From an uncultured Clostridia bacterium (lineage in GTDB: Bacteria > Bacillota > Clostridia > TANB77 > CAG-508), in the NCBI GenBank assembly GCA_944392175.1, contig CALXVT010000008.1, forward strand, positions 1 to 61,394: a DNA stretch of 61,394 nucleotides. The letters run 5' to 3'. Within the stretch, counting starts at the first letter, position 1, and each line of letters begins with the position of its first letter. The notes under the pieces were generated by a model. That model was not told the DNA's origin, made no database searches, and was given only the letters and a program-made list of their open reading frames with translations. Positions 28,201 to 37,771 of this stretch are shown piece by piece. Both the position numbers and the translations under genes were made by a program.

Positions 28201-29559
28201 ATGAAAGCAAAAACAGTATTTGTATGTAATGAATGTGGATATGAATCTGCAAAATGGATGGGAAAATGCCCTGCATGTAATTCATGGAATACATTTTTTG
28301 AAGAAAAAATATCAACAAAAACAGAAGGCGGAAAAAAAGAGAAAAAAGTTGAACAAGTACCAAAGCCACTAAATACTTTTGTTGGTAAAGATGCAAAAAG
28401 AACTTCTACAGGATATCAAGAATTAGATAGAGTACTTGGAGGTGGACTAGTAAAAGGATCACTTGTATTAGTCGGAGGAGAACCTGGAATAGGAAAATCA
28501 ACTTTAATATTACAAATATGTAATAAAATTAAAGGAGAAGGAAAAGTACTTTATGTATCTGGAGAAGAGTCAGCAGAGCAAATAAAATTAAGAGCAGATA
28601 GATTAAACATTCAAAATGAAGATATATTATTTTTAGGTGAAACTGATATAGATATAATTGATGAACAAATAGAATCTATTATGCCAAAATTAGTCATAAT
28701 AGATTCTATGCAAACAATGTATTCTGATGAGATTTCTTCAGCGCCAGGAAGTGTAAGTCAAGTAAGAGAAATTACAGCCAGAATAATGAAGATTTGTAAA
28801 TCAAGGCAAATAACAACTATAATTATAGGACATGTTACAAAAGATGGAAATATAGCAGGACCAAGAGTTTTAGAACATATGGTAGACACAGTTTTATACA
28901 TAGAAGGTGAAAGATATTTTTCATATAGAATTGTAAGAAGTGTAAAAAATAGATTTGGTTCTACAAATGAAATTGGAATGTTTGAAATGCAAGAAGAGGG
29001 AATGGTAGAAATTACTAATCCATCTTCAATTCTTATATCAGAAAGAGACGATAATCCGTCAGGCTCTATTGTTGTTGCAACAATAGAAGGTACAAGACCT
29101 CTTTTGGTAGAGTTACAAGCACTAGTTACACAAAGTGTATTTGGTCTCCCAAGAAGAACTGCAAACGGAATAGACTATAATAGATTAACGTTATTAGTAG
29201 CAGTTATGGAAAAAAGGGCTGGACTTGGTCTTGGAAATCAAGATGTGTATTTAAATGTTGTAGGAGGAATGAAAGTAAACGAACCTGCACTAGATTTAGG
29301 AATTATTTTAGCCACTGCATCAAGTTATAAGAATGTAAGTATTCCTAAAGGGATAATAGCAATGGGAGAGGTTGGACTTACAGGAGAAGTAAGAACAATA
29401 AATATGATAGAAAAAAGGATAAAAGAAGCAGAAAAATTAGGTTTTAAGAAGTGTATAATCCCAGAAAATAACAAAAAACTATTGAAAGAAACATATAAAT
29501 TGGATATAATTGGTGTGAAAAATATTAATGAAGCTATGAAGGCAATAGGTTTAAAATAA
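28201..29559 (+). CDS. radA: DNA repair protein RadA
   Basis: RadA is a RecA-like branch-migration helicase used in recombination. The 452-aa product has the N-terminal zinc finger CNECGYESAKWMGKCPACNSW, Walker A GGEPGIGKSTLIL near 97, Walker B IIDSMQTM, the KNRFGSTNEIG signature near 250 and a C-terminal Lon-protease-like domain (VYLNVVGGMKVNEPALDLG). It overlaps no neighbour and is followed by disA, the usual Firmicutes radA-disA order. Confidence 0.97.
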   Translation: MKAKTVFVCNECGYESAKWMGKCPACNSWNTFFEEKISTKTEGGKKEKKVEQVPKPLNTFVGKDAKRTSTGYQELDRVLGGGLVKGSLVLVGGEPGIGKSTLILQICNKIKGEGKVLYVSGEESAEQIKLRADRLNIQNEDILFLGETDIDIIDEQIESIMPKLVIIDSMQTMYSDEISSAPGSVSQVREITARIMKICKSRQITTIIIGHVTKDGNIAGPRVLEHMVDTVLYIEGERYFSYRIVRSVKNRFGSTNEIGMFEMQEEGMVEITNPSSILISERDDNPSGSIVVATIEGTRPLLVELQALVTQSVFGLPRRTANGIDYNRLTLLVAVMEKRAGLGLGNQDVYLNVVGGMKVNEPALDLGIILATASSYKNVSIPKGIIAMGEVGLTGEVRTINMIEKRIKEAEKLGFKKCIIPENNKKLLKETYKLDIIGVKNINEAMKAIGLK

Positions 29560-29591
29560 CCATTAATATATTGTAAGCTAGAAAGGGTTGG

Positions 29592-30674
29592 TTGAACTTG
29601 AGAATCAGCAAGAAAGACGAAATTACAGATATATTAAAATTAATAGCACCAGGCACATTAATAAGAGATGGTTTAGATAATATATTAAAAGCAAAAACGG
29701 GTGCACTACTAGTTTTTTCAGATAGTAAAGAGGTTTTAGATATTGTTGATGGAGGTTTTTTCATAGATGAAGATTACACTCCATCTAAATTATACGAATT
29801 AGCCAAAATGGATGGAGCTATAATATTAAGCTCAGATTTGAAAAAAATCTTATATGCAAATGCACAATTAATTCCTTCACCAGAAATTTCAACATTAGAA
29901 ACAGGAACAAGACACAGAACTGCTGAGCGTACTGCAAAACAAACTGGAGCATTAGTAGTAAGTATTTCACAAAGAAGAAATATAATAACAGTATTTAAAG
30001 GAGATTTACGTTATACAATGAGGGAATCTTCTACTGTATTAAATAGAACGGATCAAGCAATACAAACACTAGAAAGATATAAAAAAGTATTTGATAGTAA
30101 ATTAAAAGTATTAAATGAATACGAATTTAATGATATAGTAACTTTAGATAATGTTATAACATGCATACAAAGAGCTGAAATGGTTATGAAAATTGTAGAT
30201 GAAGTAAAAAGAGGAATTTCAGAATTAGGTGATGAAGGAAGACTAATAAGTATGCAACTAGAGGAACTAGTTGGAGGATTGGAAAAAGAAGAATTACTAA
30301 TCATTAAAGATTATAATGGTAAACAAAAAGAAAAAAATGAAGAAGAGGTATTAGAGGAAATAATTAATTTACCTTATGAGGAATTATTAAAACCATCTTC
30401 AGTAGCTAAAATATTAGGTTATGAAGATTTTGAAAATTATGATGAAGTAGGTGTATATACTAGAGGATATAGAATATTAAATAAAATTCCTAAAGTTCCT
30501 AGTAATATTGTAGATAATTTGGTAAAATCATTTAAGTCTTTTCAACATATTTTATCTGCAGATATACCACAATTAGATGAAGTAGAAGGTATTGGTGAAG
30601 TAAGAGCTAAAACCATCAAACAATCACTAAAAAGAATGCAAGAACAATTTATCTTTGATAATGCATTAATTTAA
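29592..30674 (+). CDS. disA: Diadenylate cyclase DisA, DNA-integrity scanner
   Basis: DisA makes c-di-AMP from ATP as an octamer that pauses at recombination intermediates and signals DNA integrity, notably before sporulation. The 360-aa product has the DAC domain with the DGA motif (KMDGAIILSSDL) near 73 and GTRHRTAERTAKQTGALVV (RHR motif) near 105. A helical linker follows, then a C-terminal helix-hairpin-helix (DEVEGIGEVRAKTIKQSL). The start is a TTG at 29592; a second TTG at 29598 is also possible, since AAAGGG suits either. It lies just downstream of radA. Confidence 0.95.
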   Translation: MNLRISKKDEITDILKLIAPGTLIRDGLDNILKAKTGALLVFSDSKEVLDIVDGGFFIDEDYTPSKLYELAKMDGAIILSSDLKKILYANAQLIPSPEISTLETGTRHRTAERTAKQTGALVVSISQRRNIITVFKGDLRYTMRESSTVLNRTDQAIQTLERYKKVFDSKLKVLNEYEFNDIVTLDNVITCIQRAEMVMKIVDEVKRGISELGDEGRLISMQLEELVGGLEKEELLIIKDYNGKQKEKNEEEVLEEIINLPYEELLKPSSVAKILGYEDFENYDEVGVYTRGYRILNKIPKVPSNIVDNLVKSFKSFQHILSADIPQLDEVEGIGEVRAKTIKQSLKRMQEQFIFDNALI

Positions 30675-30688
30675 GAGGAGGAAAACAA

Positions 30689-31447
30689 ATGAAAGCAAAA
30701 AGAATAATTATGATAATAGCAATTATATTAGTAATTGTTTTAATAGGATTGGTATCATATACTATTTATCAAAAACAAACAGTTAATATATCAAATCCTA
30801 TAGCTACAATGGAAATAGAAGGATTAGGAACTATGAAAATTGAACTATATCCAGGCCAAGCACCAAATACAGTTAAAAACTTTATTACATTAGCAAATAG
30901 AGGTTTTTATGATGGATTAACATTTCATAGAATAGTTAAAGACTTTATGGTACAAGGTGGAGATAAAGATGGAACTGGTTCAGGATCTCCAACAATGGCA
31001 GATTTAAAAGATGGAGGTTCAGATACTGAAAACTATGCTATAAAAGGTGAATTCGTACAAAATGGATTTAACCAAAATACTATAAGACACGAAAAAGGTG
31101 TAATATCTATGGCAAGATCTGATTATAGCCAATTAGGATTATATGAAGAAGGTTACAATTCAGCTGGATCACAATTCTTCATTATGACAGAAGATAATTC
31201 AAGTTTAAATGGATATTATGCAGCATTTGGTAAAGTTATCGAAGGTATGGATGTATTAGATAAATTAAATGAAACAAAAGTAGAAAAGGCAGAAGATGGG
31301 GAAGAAGCAAGTACACCAGTTGATCCACCTGTAATAAAAAGTGTAAGAGTAGATACATTTGGTGTGGATTATGGAGAACCAGAAACAGTAACACCATTTG
31401 ATTATAATTCATATTTACAACAATTATATAGTGGAATGAGCTATTAA
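30689..31447 (+). CDS. Membrane-anchored cyclophilin-type peptidyl-prolyl isomerase
   Basis: Cyclophilins isomerise Xaa-Pro bonds; this one likely acts outside the membrane. The 252-aa product has an uncleaved-looking N-terminal helix (about 5-27, no lipobox Cys). The cyclophilin domain follows from about 38: MEIEGLGTMKIELYPGQAPNTVKNF, GFYDGLTFHRIVKDFMVQGGD, an insertion with SPTMADLKDGG, then GVISMARS, AGSQFFIMTED and LNGYYAAFGKVIEGMDVLD. Catalytic Arg (HRI), Phe and Gln residues are kept. GAGGAGG lies before the ATG. It is the last gene of the run, closed by a strong terminator. Confidence 0.93.
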   Translation: MKAKRIIMIIAIILVIVLIGLVSYTIYQKQTVNISNPIATMEIEGLGTMKIELYPGQAPNTVKNFITLANRGFYDGLTFHRIVKDFMVQGGDKDGTGSGSPTMADLKDGGSDTENYAIKGEFVQNGFNQNTIRHEKGVISMARSDYSQLGLYEEGYNSAGSQFFIMTEDNSSLNGYYAAFGKVIEGMDVLDKLNETKVEKAEDGEEASTPVDPPVIKSVRVDTFGVDYGEPETVTPFDYNSYLQQLYSGMSY

Positions 31448-31474
31448 TGATTAGGGACATTCCTATAATACATA

Positions 31475-31510
31475 AAAAAGCACTTTAAGAATTTTCTTAA
31501 AGTGCTTTTT
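31475..31510 (+). terminator. Strong terminator after the cyclophilin gene
   Basis: A perfect 16-bp stem (31475-31490 with 31495-31510) closes a four-base loop, and the right arm ends in TTTTT. Confidence 0.9.
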
Positions 31511-31573
31511 GTGGTTAAAAATACACACTATAATATAATAAACATATAATATTATATAGAGAGGTAATGTTAT

Positions 31574-32716
31574 ATGAAAACAAGATATTTTGATCATGCA
31601 GCTACAACTGCAGTTGCAGAAGAAGTAAAAAAAGAAATGTTACCATATTTTTGTGAAAATTATGGTAATGCATCATCATTGTATGATTTAGGTAAAAAAT
31701 CTAAGGAAGCAATAAACATAGCAAGGGGAAAAGTTGCCAGAGCAATAAATGCTAAACCAGAAGAAATATATTTTACCTCTTGTGGAACTGAAAGTGATAA
31801 TTTAAGTTTAAAAGGAATAGCAAGAGCGTATAGAAATAAAGGTAATCATATAATTACGAGTGTAATAGAACATCCTGCAATATTAAATTCTTGTAAAAGT
31901 TTAGAGAAAGAAGGATTTAAAGTAACTTATTTAAGTGTTAATAAATATGGTTTTATAGATTTACAAGAGTTAAAAAATGCAATAAATAAAGATACAATAT
32001 TAATATCTATTATGATGGCAAATAATGAAATAGGAACAATAGAACCAATAGAAGAAATTTCTAAAATAGCACATCAAAATAATATAATATTTCATACAGA
32101 TGCTGTTCAAGCAATAGGTAATATAAAAATTGATGTAAGAAAAATGGGAATAGATGCGTTATCCATGTCTGCACATAAATTTTATGGGCCAAAGGGAGTA
32201 GGAGCATTATATATAAATGAAAATGTTAAATTTATTCCAATTCAAAATGGTGGACATCAAGAATTTGATAAAAGAGCTGGTACAGAGAATGTTGCAGGTA
32301 TTGTAGGATTGGGAAAAGCAATAGAAATTGCAAATAATGAAATATTAGATTACAATAAAAGATTGTTAGACCTTAGAGAATATTTTTTACGAAAAATAAA
32401 AATAATACCATATATACAAATAAATGGTGATTTAGAAAAAAGATTATCTGGAAATATTAACATATCTTTCTTATTTACAAATAATAAAGATATTATTAGA
32501 GAATTGAATAAAAAAGGAATATGTGTTTCAGCTGGTTCAGCATGTAGTAGTGGCGAAATCAGGACTTCTCACGTGCTTTCTGCAATAGGGCTTTCTGAAG
32601 GTATTGCAAGAGGAACCATAAGAATAACGTTAGGAAAGGAAAATACTAAAGAAGATATCGACTATTTAGTAAATGCGCTAGAAAAAATTATAAAAAACCT
32701 AAGAATACAGATGTAA
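31574..32716 (+). CDS. Cysteine desulfurase, NifS/IscS family
   Basis: This PLP enzyme takes sulfur from cysteine for Fe-S clusters or tRNA thiolation. The 380-aa product has YFDHAATTAV at the start, NYGNASSLYDLG, FTSCGTESDN, TDAVQAIGNIKIDV (PLP-ring Asp/Gln), the PLP lysine in SAHKFYGPKG near 202 and the persulfide Cys in VSAGSACSSGE near 325. GAGAGGT lies before the ATG. No iscU or mnmA gene lies next to it here, so its specific pathway is open. Confidence 0.95.
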   Translation: MKTRYFDHAATTAVAEEVKKEMLPYFCENYGNASSLYDLGKKSKEAINIARGKVARAINAKPEEIYFTSCGTESDNLSLKGIARAYRNKGNHIITSVIEHPAILNSCKSLEKEGFKVTYLSVNKYGFIDLQELKNAINKDTILISIMMANNEIGTIEPIEEISKIAHQNNIIFHTDAVQAIGNIKIDVRKMGIDALSMSAHKFYGPKGVGALYINENVKFIPIQNGGHQEFDKRAGTENVAGIVGLGKAIEIANNEILDYNKRLLDLREYFLRKIKIIPYIQINGDLEKRLSGNINISFLFTNNKDIIRELNKKGICVSAGSACSSGEIRTSHVLSAIGLSEGIARGTIRITLGKENTKEDIDYLVNALEKIIKNLRIQM

Positions 32717-32720
32717 TCAA

Positions 32721-32751
32721 AAAAATAGAAGTGCTTTGCACTTCTATTTTT
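32721..32751. terminator. Bidirectional terminator between convergent genes
   Basis: A perfect 14-bp stem (32721-32734 with 32738-32751) closes a TTT loop and is flanked by A- and T-runs on both sides. It contains the SPFH gene's stop codon. Confidence 0.85.
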
Positions 32752-33700
32752 GATCTTTAGCAACATCTTTTAATTTTTTATCTACGGCTTTTTTCTCACC
32801 ATCTTTAATAACCTCTGTTGCAGCACCTAATCCGCTTAATGCAGCTGTTGCTTCAAAAGGAATGAATACTTTGTTAGCATCGCCTTTAGCAACTTCTTCA
32901 AGGGCTTCAAGTGATTTGATTTGAATAAGTTTTTCATCTGGATCAGCTTTCTTTATTGCATCATAAACCATTCTAACTTCTTCTGCTTTAGCTTCGGCAA
33001 CTTTTCTAATAGCTTCAGCTTCACCGGCAGCTCTTCTAATTCTTGCTTCTTTATCTGCTTCAGCTTGTAATATTGCAGCAGCTTTTTGACCTTCAGCAAG
33101 TGTAATTGCAGATTGTCTTTCACCTTCAGATTGAAGAATTAAAGCTCTTTTATTTCTTTCTGCATTCATTTGTTTTTCCATTGCATCTCTAATATCTTCA
33201 GGTGGGTTAATATCTTTAATTTCAACTCTATCTATTTTACATCCCCATTTATCTGTGGCTTCATCTAGTATAGATCTTAATCTTTGATTTATTAAGTCTC
33301 TTGAACTAAATGTTTCATCCAATGTCATTTTACCAACAATATCACGAATTGTTGTAATAGCTAAATATTCAATACCTTTCTTTAATGATTGAATTTCATA
33401 TACTGCTTTTGCAGGATCAGTTATTTGATAAAACACAACTGTATCAATTGTAATTGTAACGTTATCTTGAGTGATAACTCCTTGTGGTGGTATATCCATT
33501 GTTTGTTGTTTTAAGCTAACAACACTACGAACATGATCTACAAATGGAAATATAATTGTAAGACCAGCATCAGCTACTTTATGAAATTTACCTAATCTTT
33601 CAATAATATAAACTTCTGATTGTTTTACGACTTTAATTGATTTATATGCAATTATAAGTACAAAAACGATTAAAACAATTAAAAAAATAATTCCTCCCAT
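32744..33700 (-). CDS. SPFH/stomatin-like membrane protein
   Basis: This is a slipin/paraslipin-type (QmcA-like) SPFH protein that forms large membrane-associated cages with its NfeD partner. The 318-aa product has an N-terminal membrane helix (about 2-20), the SPFH domain (QSEVYIIERLGKFHKVADAGL, SLKQQTMDIPPQGVITQDNVTITIDTVVFYQI), then an Ala/Glu-rich coiled coil at about 185-260 (AITLAEGQKAAAILQAEADKEARIRRAAGEAEAI). AAGGAG lies before the ATG. It is 15 bases downstream of the nfeD-like gene, a classic pairing. Confidence 0.94.
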   Translation of the reverse strand: MGGIIFLIVLIVFVLIIAYKSIKVVKQSEVYIIERLGKFHKVADAGLTIIFPFVDHVRSVVSLKQQTMDIPPQGVITQDNVTITIDTVVFYQITDPAKAVYEIQSLKKGIEYLAITTIRDIVGKMTLDETFSSRDLINQRLRSILDEATDKWGCKIDRVEIKDINPPEDIRDAMEKQMNAERNKRALILQSEGERQSAITLAEGQKAAAILQAEADKEARIRRAAGEAEAIRKVAEAKAEEVRMVYDAIKKADPDEKLIQIKSLEALEEVAKGDANKVFIPFEATAALSGLGAATEVIKDGEKKAVDKKLKDVAKDQK

Positions 33701-33715
33701 AATAATCTCCTTTTA

Positions 33716-34174
33716 TTATATTTTATTATTATTATTAGATGGTAATTTATAATTGCTTGCAACGCAAGCTTTTACACCATCTATATCAATGATTTCTACT
33801 TCAGAACCTTTTGGTATAACTATACTTGAATCAATAGTTTTGGCTGACCATATTTCGCCATCAACTTTTATTTGTCCAGTGCCATTGAGTAGAGAGATTT
33901 CTTCAGTTACAATAGCCTTTTTTCCAATTATTGTTTTAGAATTGGTTATTGTAGTATCATCCTTTGTGTATTTAGAAAGGATAGGTTTTGTAAATATAAG
34001 TAAAATAATAGAAACTATTACAAATACTAAAATTTGAATAAATAAATTAGATGTTACAAAACTTACTAACATTGCTGCGATAGCTCCGATTCCAAACCAC
34101 AATAATAAAAATCCGGCTGTTAATATTTCACCAACAAATAGTACTCCACCTAGTACTAACCAAAGTAACCACAT
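33716..34174 (-). CDS. NfeD-like membrane protein
   Basis: NfeD short forms pair with SPFH proteins in the membrane. The 152-aa product has two to three N-terminal helices (about 1-75, with FVGEILTAGFLLLWFGIGAIAAM) and a C-terminal OB-fold (about 85-145, IGKKAIVTEEISLLNGTGQIKVDGEIWSA, IPKGSEVEIIDIDGVKACV). The start at 34174 has AAGGAGG 8 bases upstream; an in-frame upstream ATG (34252) adds 26 residues with no ribosome site and is rejected. It is the first gene of the nfeD-SPFH operon on the minus strand. Confidence 0.92.
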   Translation of the reverse strand: MWLLWLVLGGVLFVGEILTAGFLLLWFGIGAIAAMLVSFVTSNLFIQILVFVIVSIILLIFTKPILSKYTKDDTTITNSKTIIGKKAIVTEEISLLNGTGQIKVDGEIWSAKTIDSSIVIPKGSEVEIIDIDGVKACVASNYKLPSNNNNKI

Positions 34175-34459
34175 AAGAAAGCCTCCTTTCACACAATCAA
34201 CTATAAAAATTATACCATAAAGGTAAGTAAAAGTAAAGAAAAACACTGCCAAATTATGTAAATTAAAACATTTTTAACAAATTAATATAAAAGAGCAAGA
34301 TTTTTTGTATATAGCAGAGCTATGTTTACTTATTTAGGTTTAGGTAAAGTGGATTAAATGAGTTTGTATAATACTATAAAGTTATACTTGGCAAAATTTT
34401 TATATTATGATAATATGATAAAGAATTTAATGAAAAATGTAAAAGTAAGGAGAATACAA

Positions 34460-36151
34460 ATGGCAAAAAGAATGTTAGAAGATACGAAAGGAAAAAAAGG
34501 AAAAGTAATAGTTCATATAATAATTGTATTATTATTTTTAATTGTAATAGCTACAATATTTTATTTATCACCAAATTATATAAAAGAAGATAGAGAAGGA
34601 AAAATAGGAATATTAATTAATAATAATGATGTTACTTTAAGTATGAAAAAAGATATTTATAAAGATGATAATAATAATATTTATTTATCTCTTGAAGATA
34701 TAAAAAATTTTTTTGACAAATATATAGAATATAATGAAGAAACTGGTGAAATTATAACAACATCAGAAATTAATATCGCAAGAATGCATCTTAATAGCAA
34801 TAAAATTTCAATAAATAGAATTGATGAAACATTAAATTCAGATATATTAGAAAAAAATGATACAGTTTACCTTCCATTTTCAGAAATGAGTGAAAAAGTT
34901 TATGATGTTAATTTAAACTATATTCAAAGTACAGATACAATAATAATAGATTCTTTAGATAGAAAGCAAGAAGAAGTAACTGTAGAAAAAAACACAAATT
35001 TAAAATATAAGACAACAGTATTTTCAAAAACATTGTCAAAACTAAATGAAGGCGATGAATTAATATATATAGACGAAACAGAGGATTGGATAAAAGTAAG
35101 AACAAAAGATGGAATAATAGGATATGTAAAAAATGATACTGTTGGAGAAAAGCAAACTATAAGAGAAGAAAAAGAATATGTAAAAAAAGTAGATGGAAAA
35201 GTAAATTTAGTATGGGATTATTATTCTGAATATGTAACAGCACCAGATAGAACAAATCAAGTAATAGATGGAGTAAATGTTGTATCACCATCATTCTTTT
35301 CACTAGAAACAGGAAGTAACGGAGAAATCTTTGATAATTGTAATGATGAAGGCAGAAGATATATAGAGTGGGCTCATAATAATGGATATCAAGTATGGGC
35401 AATGTTTTCTAATAATTCTTTAAGAGATACTACATCTAAAATATTAAATGATTATGATAAAAGAGAATATATGATACAAAATATATTAAATTTAGTTCAA
35501 GAATATAATATTGATGGATTAAATGTAGACTTTGAAAATATGAATGGAGATGATAAAGATTTATATTCTAGATTTTTAATTGAATTATCTCCTCAACTAA
35601 AGAAAGCAGGAAAAACATTATCTGTAGATGTAACTGCACCAGATGGATCTGAAAATTGGTCATTATGTTTTGACAGAGATACTATAGCTGATGTTTCAGA
35701 TTATATAATATTTATGGCATATGACCAATATGGACAAAGCTCTAGTAAAGCAGGAACAACAGCAGGATATAATTGGGTAGAAGCTAATATTAAGAAGTTT
35801 TTAGGACAAGAAGATGTTGATGCAGAAAAGATAATTTTAGGAATACCATTATATACAAGACTTTGGAAAGAAACAAATGGAGAAGTAACTTCTACAGTAG
35901 TAAATATGAAAGATATAGAATCAAAAGTTCCAGAAGGATTAGTTGCAAATTGGGATGATGAATTAAAACAATATTATGCAGAATATCAAGAAGATGGAGC
36001 AACTTATAAAATATGGATAGAAAATGATAGATCTATTCAAGAAAAAATAAATCTAGCTAATCAATACAATTTAGCAGGAATAGCATTTTGGGAAAAAGAT
36101 AGGGAGCCAAATGACGCATTTTGGACAATGGTCAAAGAACAATTAAATTAA
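34460..36151 (+). CDS. GH18 family protein with SH3-like domain
   Basis: This is probably a cell-wall or spore-cortex glycosidase of the YaaH/SleL type. The 563-aa product (ATG at 34460, after TAAGGAG) has an N-terminal membrane anchor (about 16-38), a copper-amine-oxidase-N-like region (about 50-165, IGILINNNDVTLS and NDTVYLPFSEMS), an SH3-like domain (about 185-235, DWIKVRTKDGIIGYVK) and a C-terminal GH18 barrel. The active-site line reads DGLNVDFENM near 354, keeping the catalytic Glu. Also present are SVDVTAPDGS, FMAYDQYG, GIPLYTRLW and GIAFWEKDRE. Confidence 0.92.
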   Translation: MAKRMLEDTKGKKGKVIVHIIIVLLFLIVIATIFYLSPNYIKEDREGKIGILINNNDVTLSMKKDIYKDDNNNIYLSLEDIKNFFDKYIEYNEETGEIITTSEINIARMHLNSNKISINRIDETLNSDILEKNDTVYLPFSEMSEKVYDVNLNYIQSTDTIIIDSLDRKQEEVTVEKNTNLKYKTTVFSKTLSKLNEGDELIYIDETEDWIKVRTKDGIIGYVKNDTVGEKQTIREEKEYVKKVDGKVNLVWDYYSEYVTAPDRTNQVIDGVNVVSPSFFSLETGSNGEIFDNCNDEGRRYIEWAHNNGYQVWAMFSNNSLRDTTSKILNDYDKREYMIQNILNLVQEYNIDGLNVDFENMNGDDKDLYSRFLIELSPQLKKAGKTLSVDVTAPDGSENWSLCFDRDTIADVSDYIIFMAYDQYGQSSSKAGTTAGYNWVEANIKKFLGQEDVDAEKIILGIPLYTRLWKETNGEVTSTVVNMKDIESKVPEGLVANWDDELKQYYAEYQEDGATYKIWIENDRSIQEKINLANQYNLAGIAFWEKDREPNDAFWTMVKEQLN

Positions 36152-36161
36152 TTAGTAATAT

Positions 36162-36198
36162 AAAATCACCTTTTTCATATAATGAAGAAGGTGATTTT
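36162..36198 (+). terminator. Long hairpin after the GH18 gene, covering the next ribosome site
   Basis: AAAATCACCTT and TTTCAT (36162-36178) pair over 17 positions (one G-U) with 36182-36198, which ends in TTTT. The right arm contains AAGGTG, the ribosome site of the gene starting at 36200. Confidence 0.75.
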
Positions 36199-36199
36199 T

Positions 36200-37018
36200 A
36201 TGATTGGATATATAAAAAAGGAAGAAGAGAGCAGATTTTTTGATAAGATTTTTAATAAAATAAAAAAAGAAGATTTTGAAAATGGAATTAAATATTCTTG
36301 TGCAAGATTTAATACAAAATTATTAAAAACATTATTAAAAGATAATATAAAGGTTGTTGTAATAGCAAAAAAAGATAAAACAGAAGAGGAATTTATAAAT
36401 ACATTATATGCAAACAATATAAACATATTAAATGGAAAGTTTTTATTTAAAAATCTATTACCAGAAATTGTTGAATATTTATCTAATAAAGTGGAAACTA
36501 ATAAAGAGAAATTAGAGATAACAATTTTAATAAATGATTTTACAAAAGTAAATTTGTTTTATATAAATGAGGTATTAAAAAGAGCAAAAGGAATAAATAT
36601 TGTAACTAATAATATAAGTAAATTTAAAAGATGGACTAATGAATTATATAATAATGAAGGAATAGTTGTACCAGTTATGAATAATAAAATGAAAAGTCTA
36701 AAAAATAAAAGATATATAATTAATATAGATTTTTCAGAAGAGCAACTAAATAAATATAAAATAAATAGAAATGCAATTTTAATTAATATAGAAGAAAATG
36801 TTAATATAAATTCAAAAAGTTTTGAAGGCATTAATGTAAATAATTTTATTATTAAACAAGTAGATGAACTAAATGAGTTTAATTATAATGAAGTATATGA
36901 ATCATTTATAGTAAATAAATCTATAAATGAAATAAGAAGAAAAATAGAGAATGATAAAGTAAAAATTATATATTTACAAGGAAAGAATGGGATAATAAAT
37001 GAAAATGAATATAAATGA
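36200..37018 (+). CDS. Unknown 272-aa protein
   Basis: I do not recognise this protein. It is about 272 aa, soluble, very rich in Asn, Ile and Lys. Alternating beta/alpha segments (IKVVVIAKK, LEITILINDFTKVNLFYI, INIVTNNISKFKRW, GIVVPVMN, KRYIINIDFS, NAILINIEENV) suggest a Rossmann-like or response-regulator-like fold without recognisable catalytic motifs. The ATG at 36200 is preferred over 36182 because AAGGTG lies upstream of it and 36182 sits within the hairpin. That hairpin also hides the ribosome site and may limit translation. Confidence 0.75.
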   Translation: MIGYIKKEEESRFFDKIFNKIKKEDFENGIKYSCARFNTKLLKTLLKDNIKVVVIAKKDKTEEEFINTLYANNINILNGKFLFKNLLPEIVEYLSNKVETNKEKLEITILINDFTKVNLFYINEVLKRAKGINIVTNNISKFKRWTNELYNNEGIVVPVMNNKMKSLKNKRYIINIDFSEEQLNKYKINRNAILINIEENVNINSKSFEGINVNNFIIKQVDELNEFNYNEVYESFIVNKSINEIRRKIENDKVKIIYLQGKNGIINENEYK

Positions 37019-37040
37019 AACAAAACTTATTGGTCGATAC

Positions 37041-37069
37041 TTGACAAAACAAAAATATTAGCTTAATAT
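37041..37069 (+). promoter_or_regulatory. greA promoter, TTGACA-N17-TAATAT
   Basis: A perfect -35 TTGACA (37041-37046) is 17 bp from TAATAT (37064-37069). The greA ATG is 36 bases downstream. Confidence 0.75.
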
Positions 37070-37104
37070 AATGCAGGAATAAAAAAATCAGGAGGGAAAA
37101 CAAT

Positions 37105-37587
37105 ATGGGAGATAGCAACAAAGAAATTCTACTAACAGAAGAAGGATATAAAAAAATGGAAGCTGAGCTAGAAAAGCTAAAAACAGAAGAAAGAGCAGAG
37201 ATAGCAGAAAGAATTAAAGTTGCTCTAGGATTTGGTGACCTTTCAGAAAATTCAGAATACGACGAAGCAAAAAATGCACAAGCCGCAAATGAAGAAAAAA
37301 TAGCAGAACTAGAAGCAAAATTAAGATTTGCAAAAATAATTGATGATTCAGAAATCGATACTAAAAAAGTTCAAATAGGTAACACAGTTAAAGTTTTAGA
37401 TATGGAATTCGATGAAGAAGTAGAATATACTATAGTAGGAACAACAGAAGCAGACATTACACAAAATAAAATTTCTAACGAATCACCAATAGGTTCAGCT
37501 TTATTAGGAAGTAAAAAGAATCAAGTAGTAGAAGTACAAGTACCAGCAGGGGTATGTAAATATAAAATATTAGAAATTAAAAAATAA
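37105..37587 (+). CDS. greA: Transcription elongation factor GreA
   Basis: GreA rescues backtracked RNA polymerase by stimulating transcript cleavage. The 160-aa product has the N-terminal antiparallel coiled coil (about 10-80, [37 protein letters not shown] with the tip acidic residues) and the C-terminal FKBP-like domain ([38 protein letters not shown]). AGGAGGG lies before the ATG. Confidence 0.97.
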   Translation: MGDSNKEILLTEEGYKKMEAELEKLKTEERAEIAERIKVALGFGDLSENSEYDEAKNAQAANEEKIAELEAKLRFAKIIDDSEIDTKKVQIGNTVKVLDMEFDEEVEYTIVGTTEADITQNKISNESPIGSALLGSKKNQVVEVQVPAGVCKYKILEIKK

Positions 37588-37606
37588 TTATATATAATGG
37601 AGAAAT

Positions 37607-37640
37607 AAAAAATGCACTTATATTAATAAGTGCATTTTTT
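37607..37640 (+). terminator. greA terminator
   Basis: A perfect 15-bp stem (37607-37621 with 37626-37640) closes a four-base loop and ends in six Ts. Confidence 0.9.
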
Positions 37641-37681
37641 GATATTATATAGAAATTAACTACATAAAATGTTACATAATA

Positions 37682-37711
37682 TTGAAAAATGAATAAAATA
37701 TATGGTAAAAT
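37682..37711 (+). promoter_or_regulatory. Promoter, TTGAAA-N18-TAAAAT with extended -10
   Basis: TTGAAA (37682-37687) and TAAAAT (37706-37711) are 18 bp apart, with TGG just before the -10. It would drive the microprotein gene at 37772 and the methyltransferase. Confidence 0.5.
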
Positions 37712-37771
37712 ATAGTCTGTACTAAGCATAATACATGTTTTTTTGAATATATTATAATAGGAGGAAAAAAC

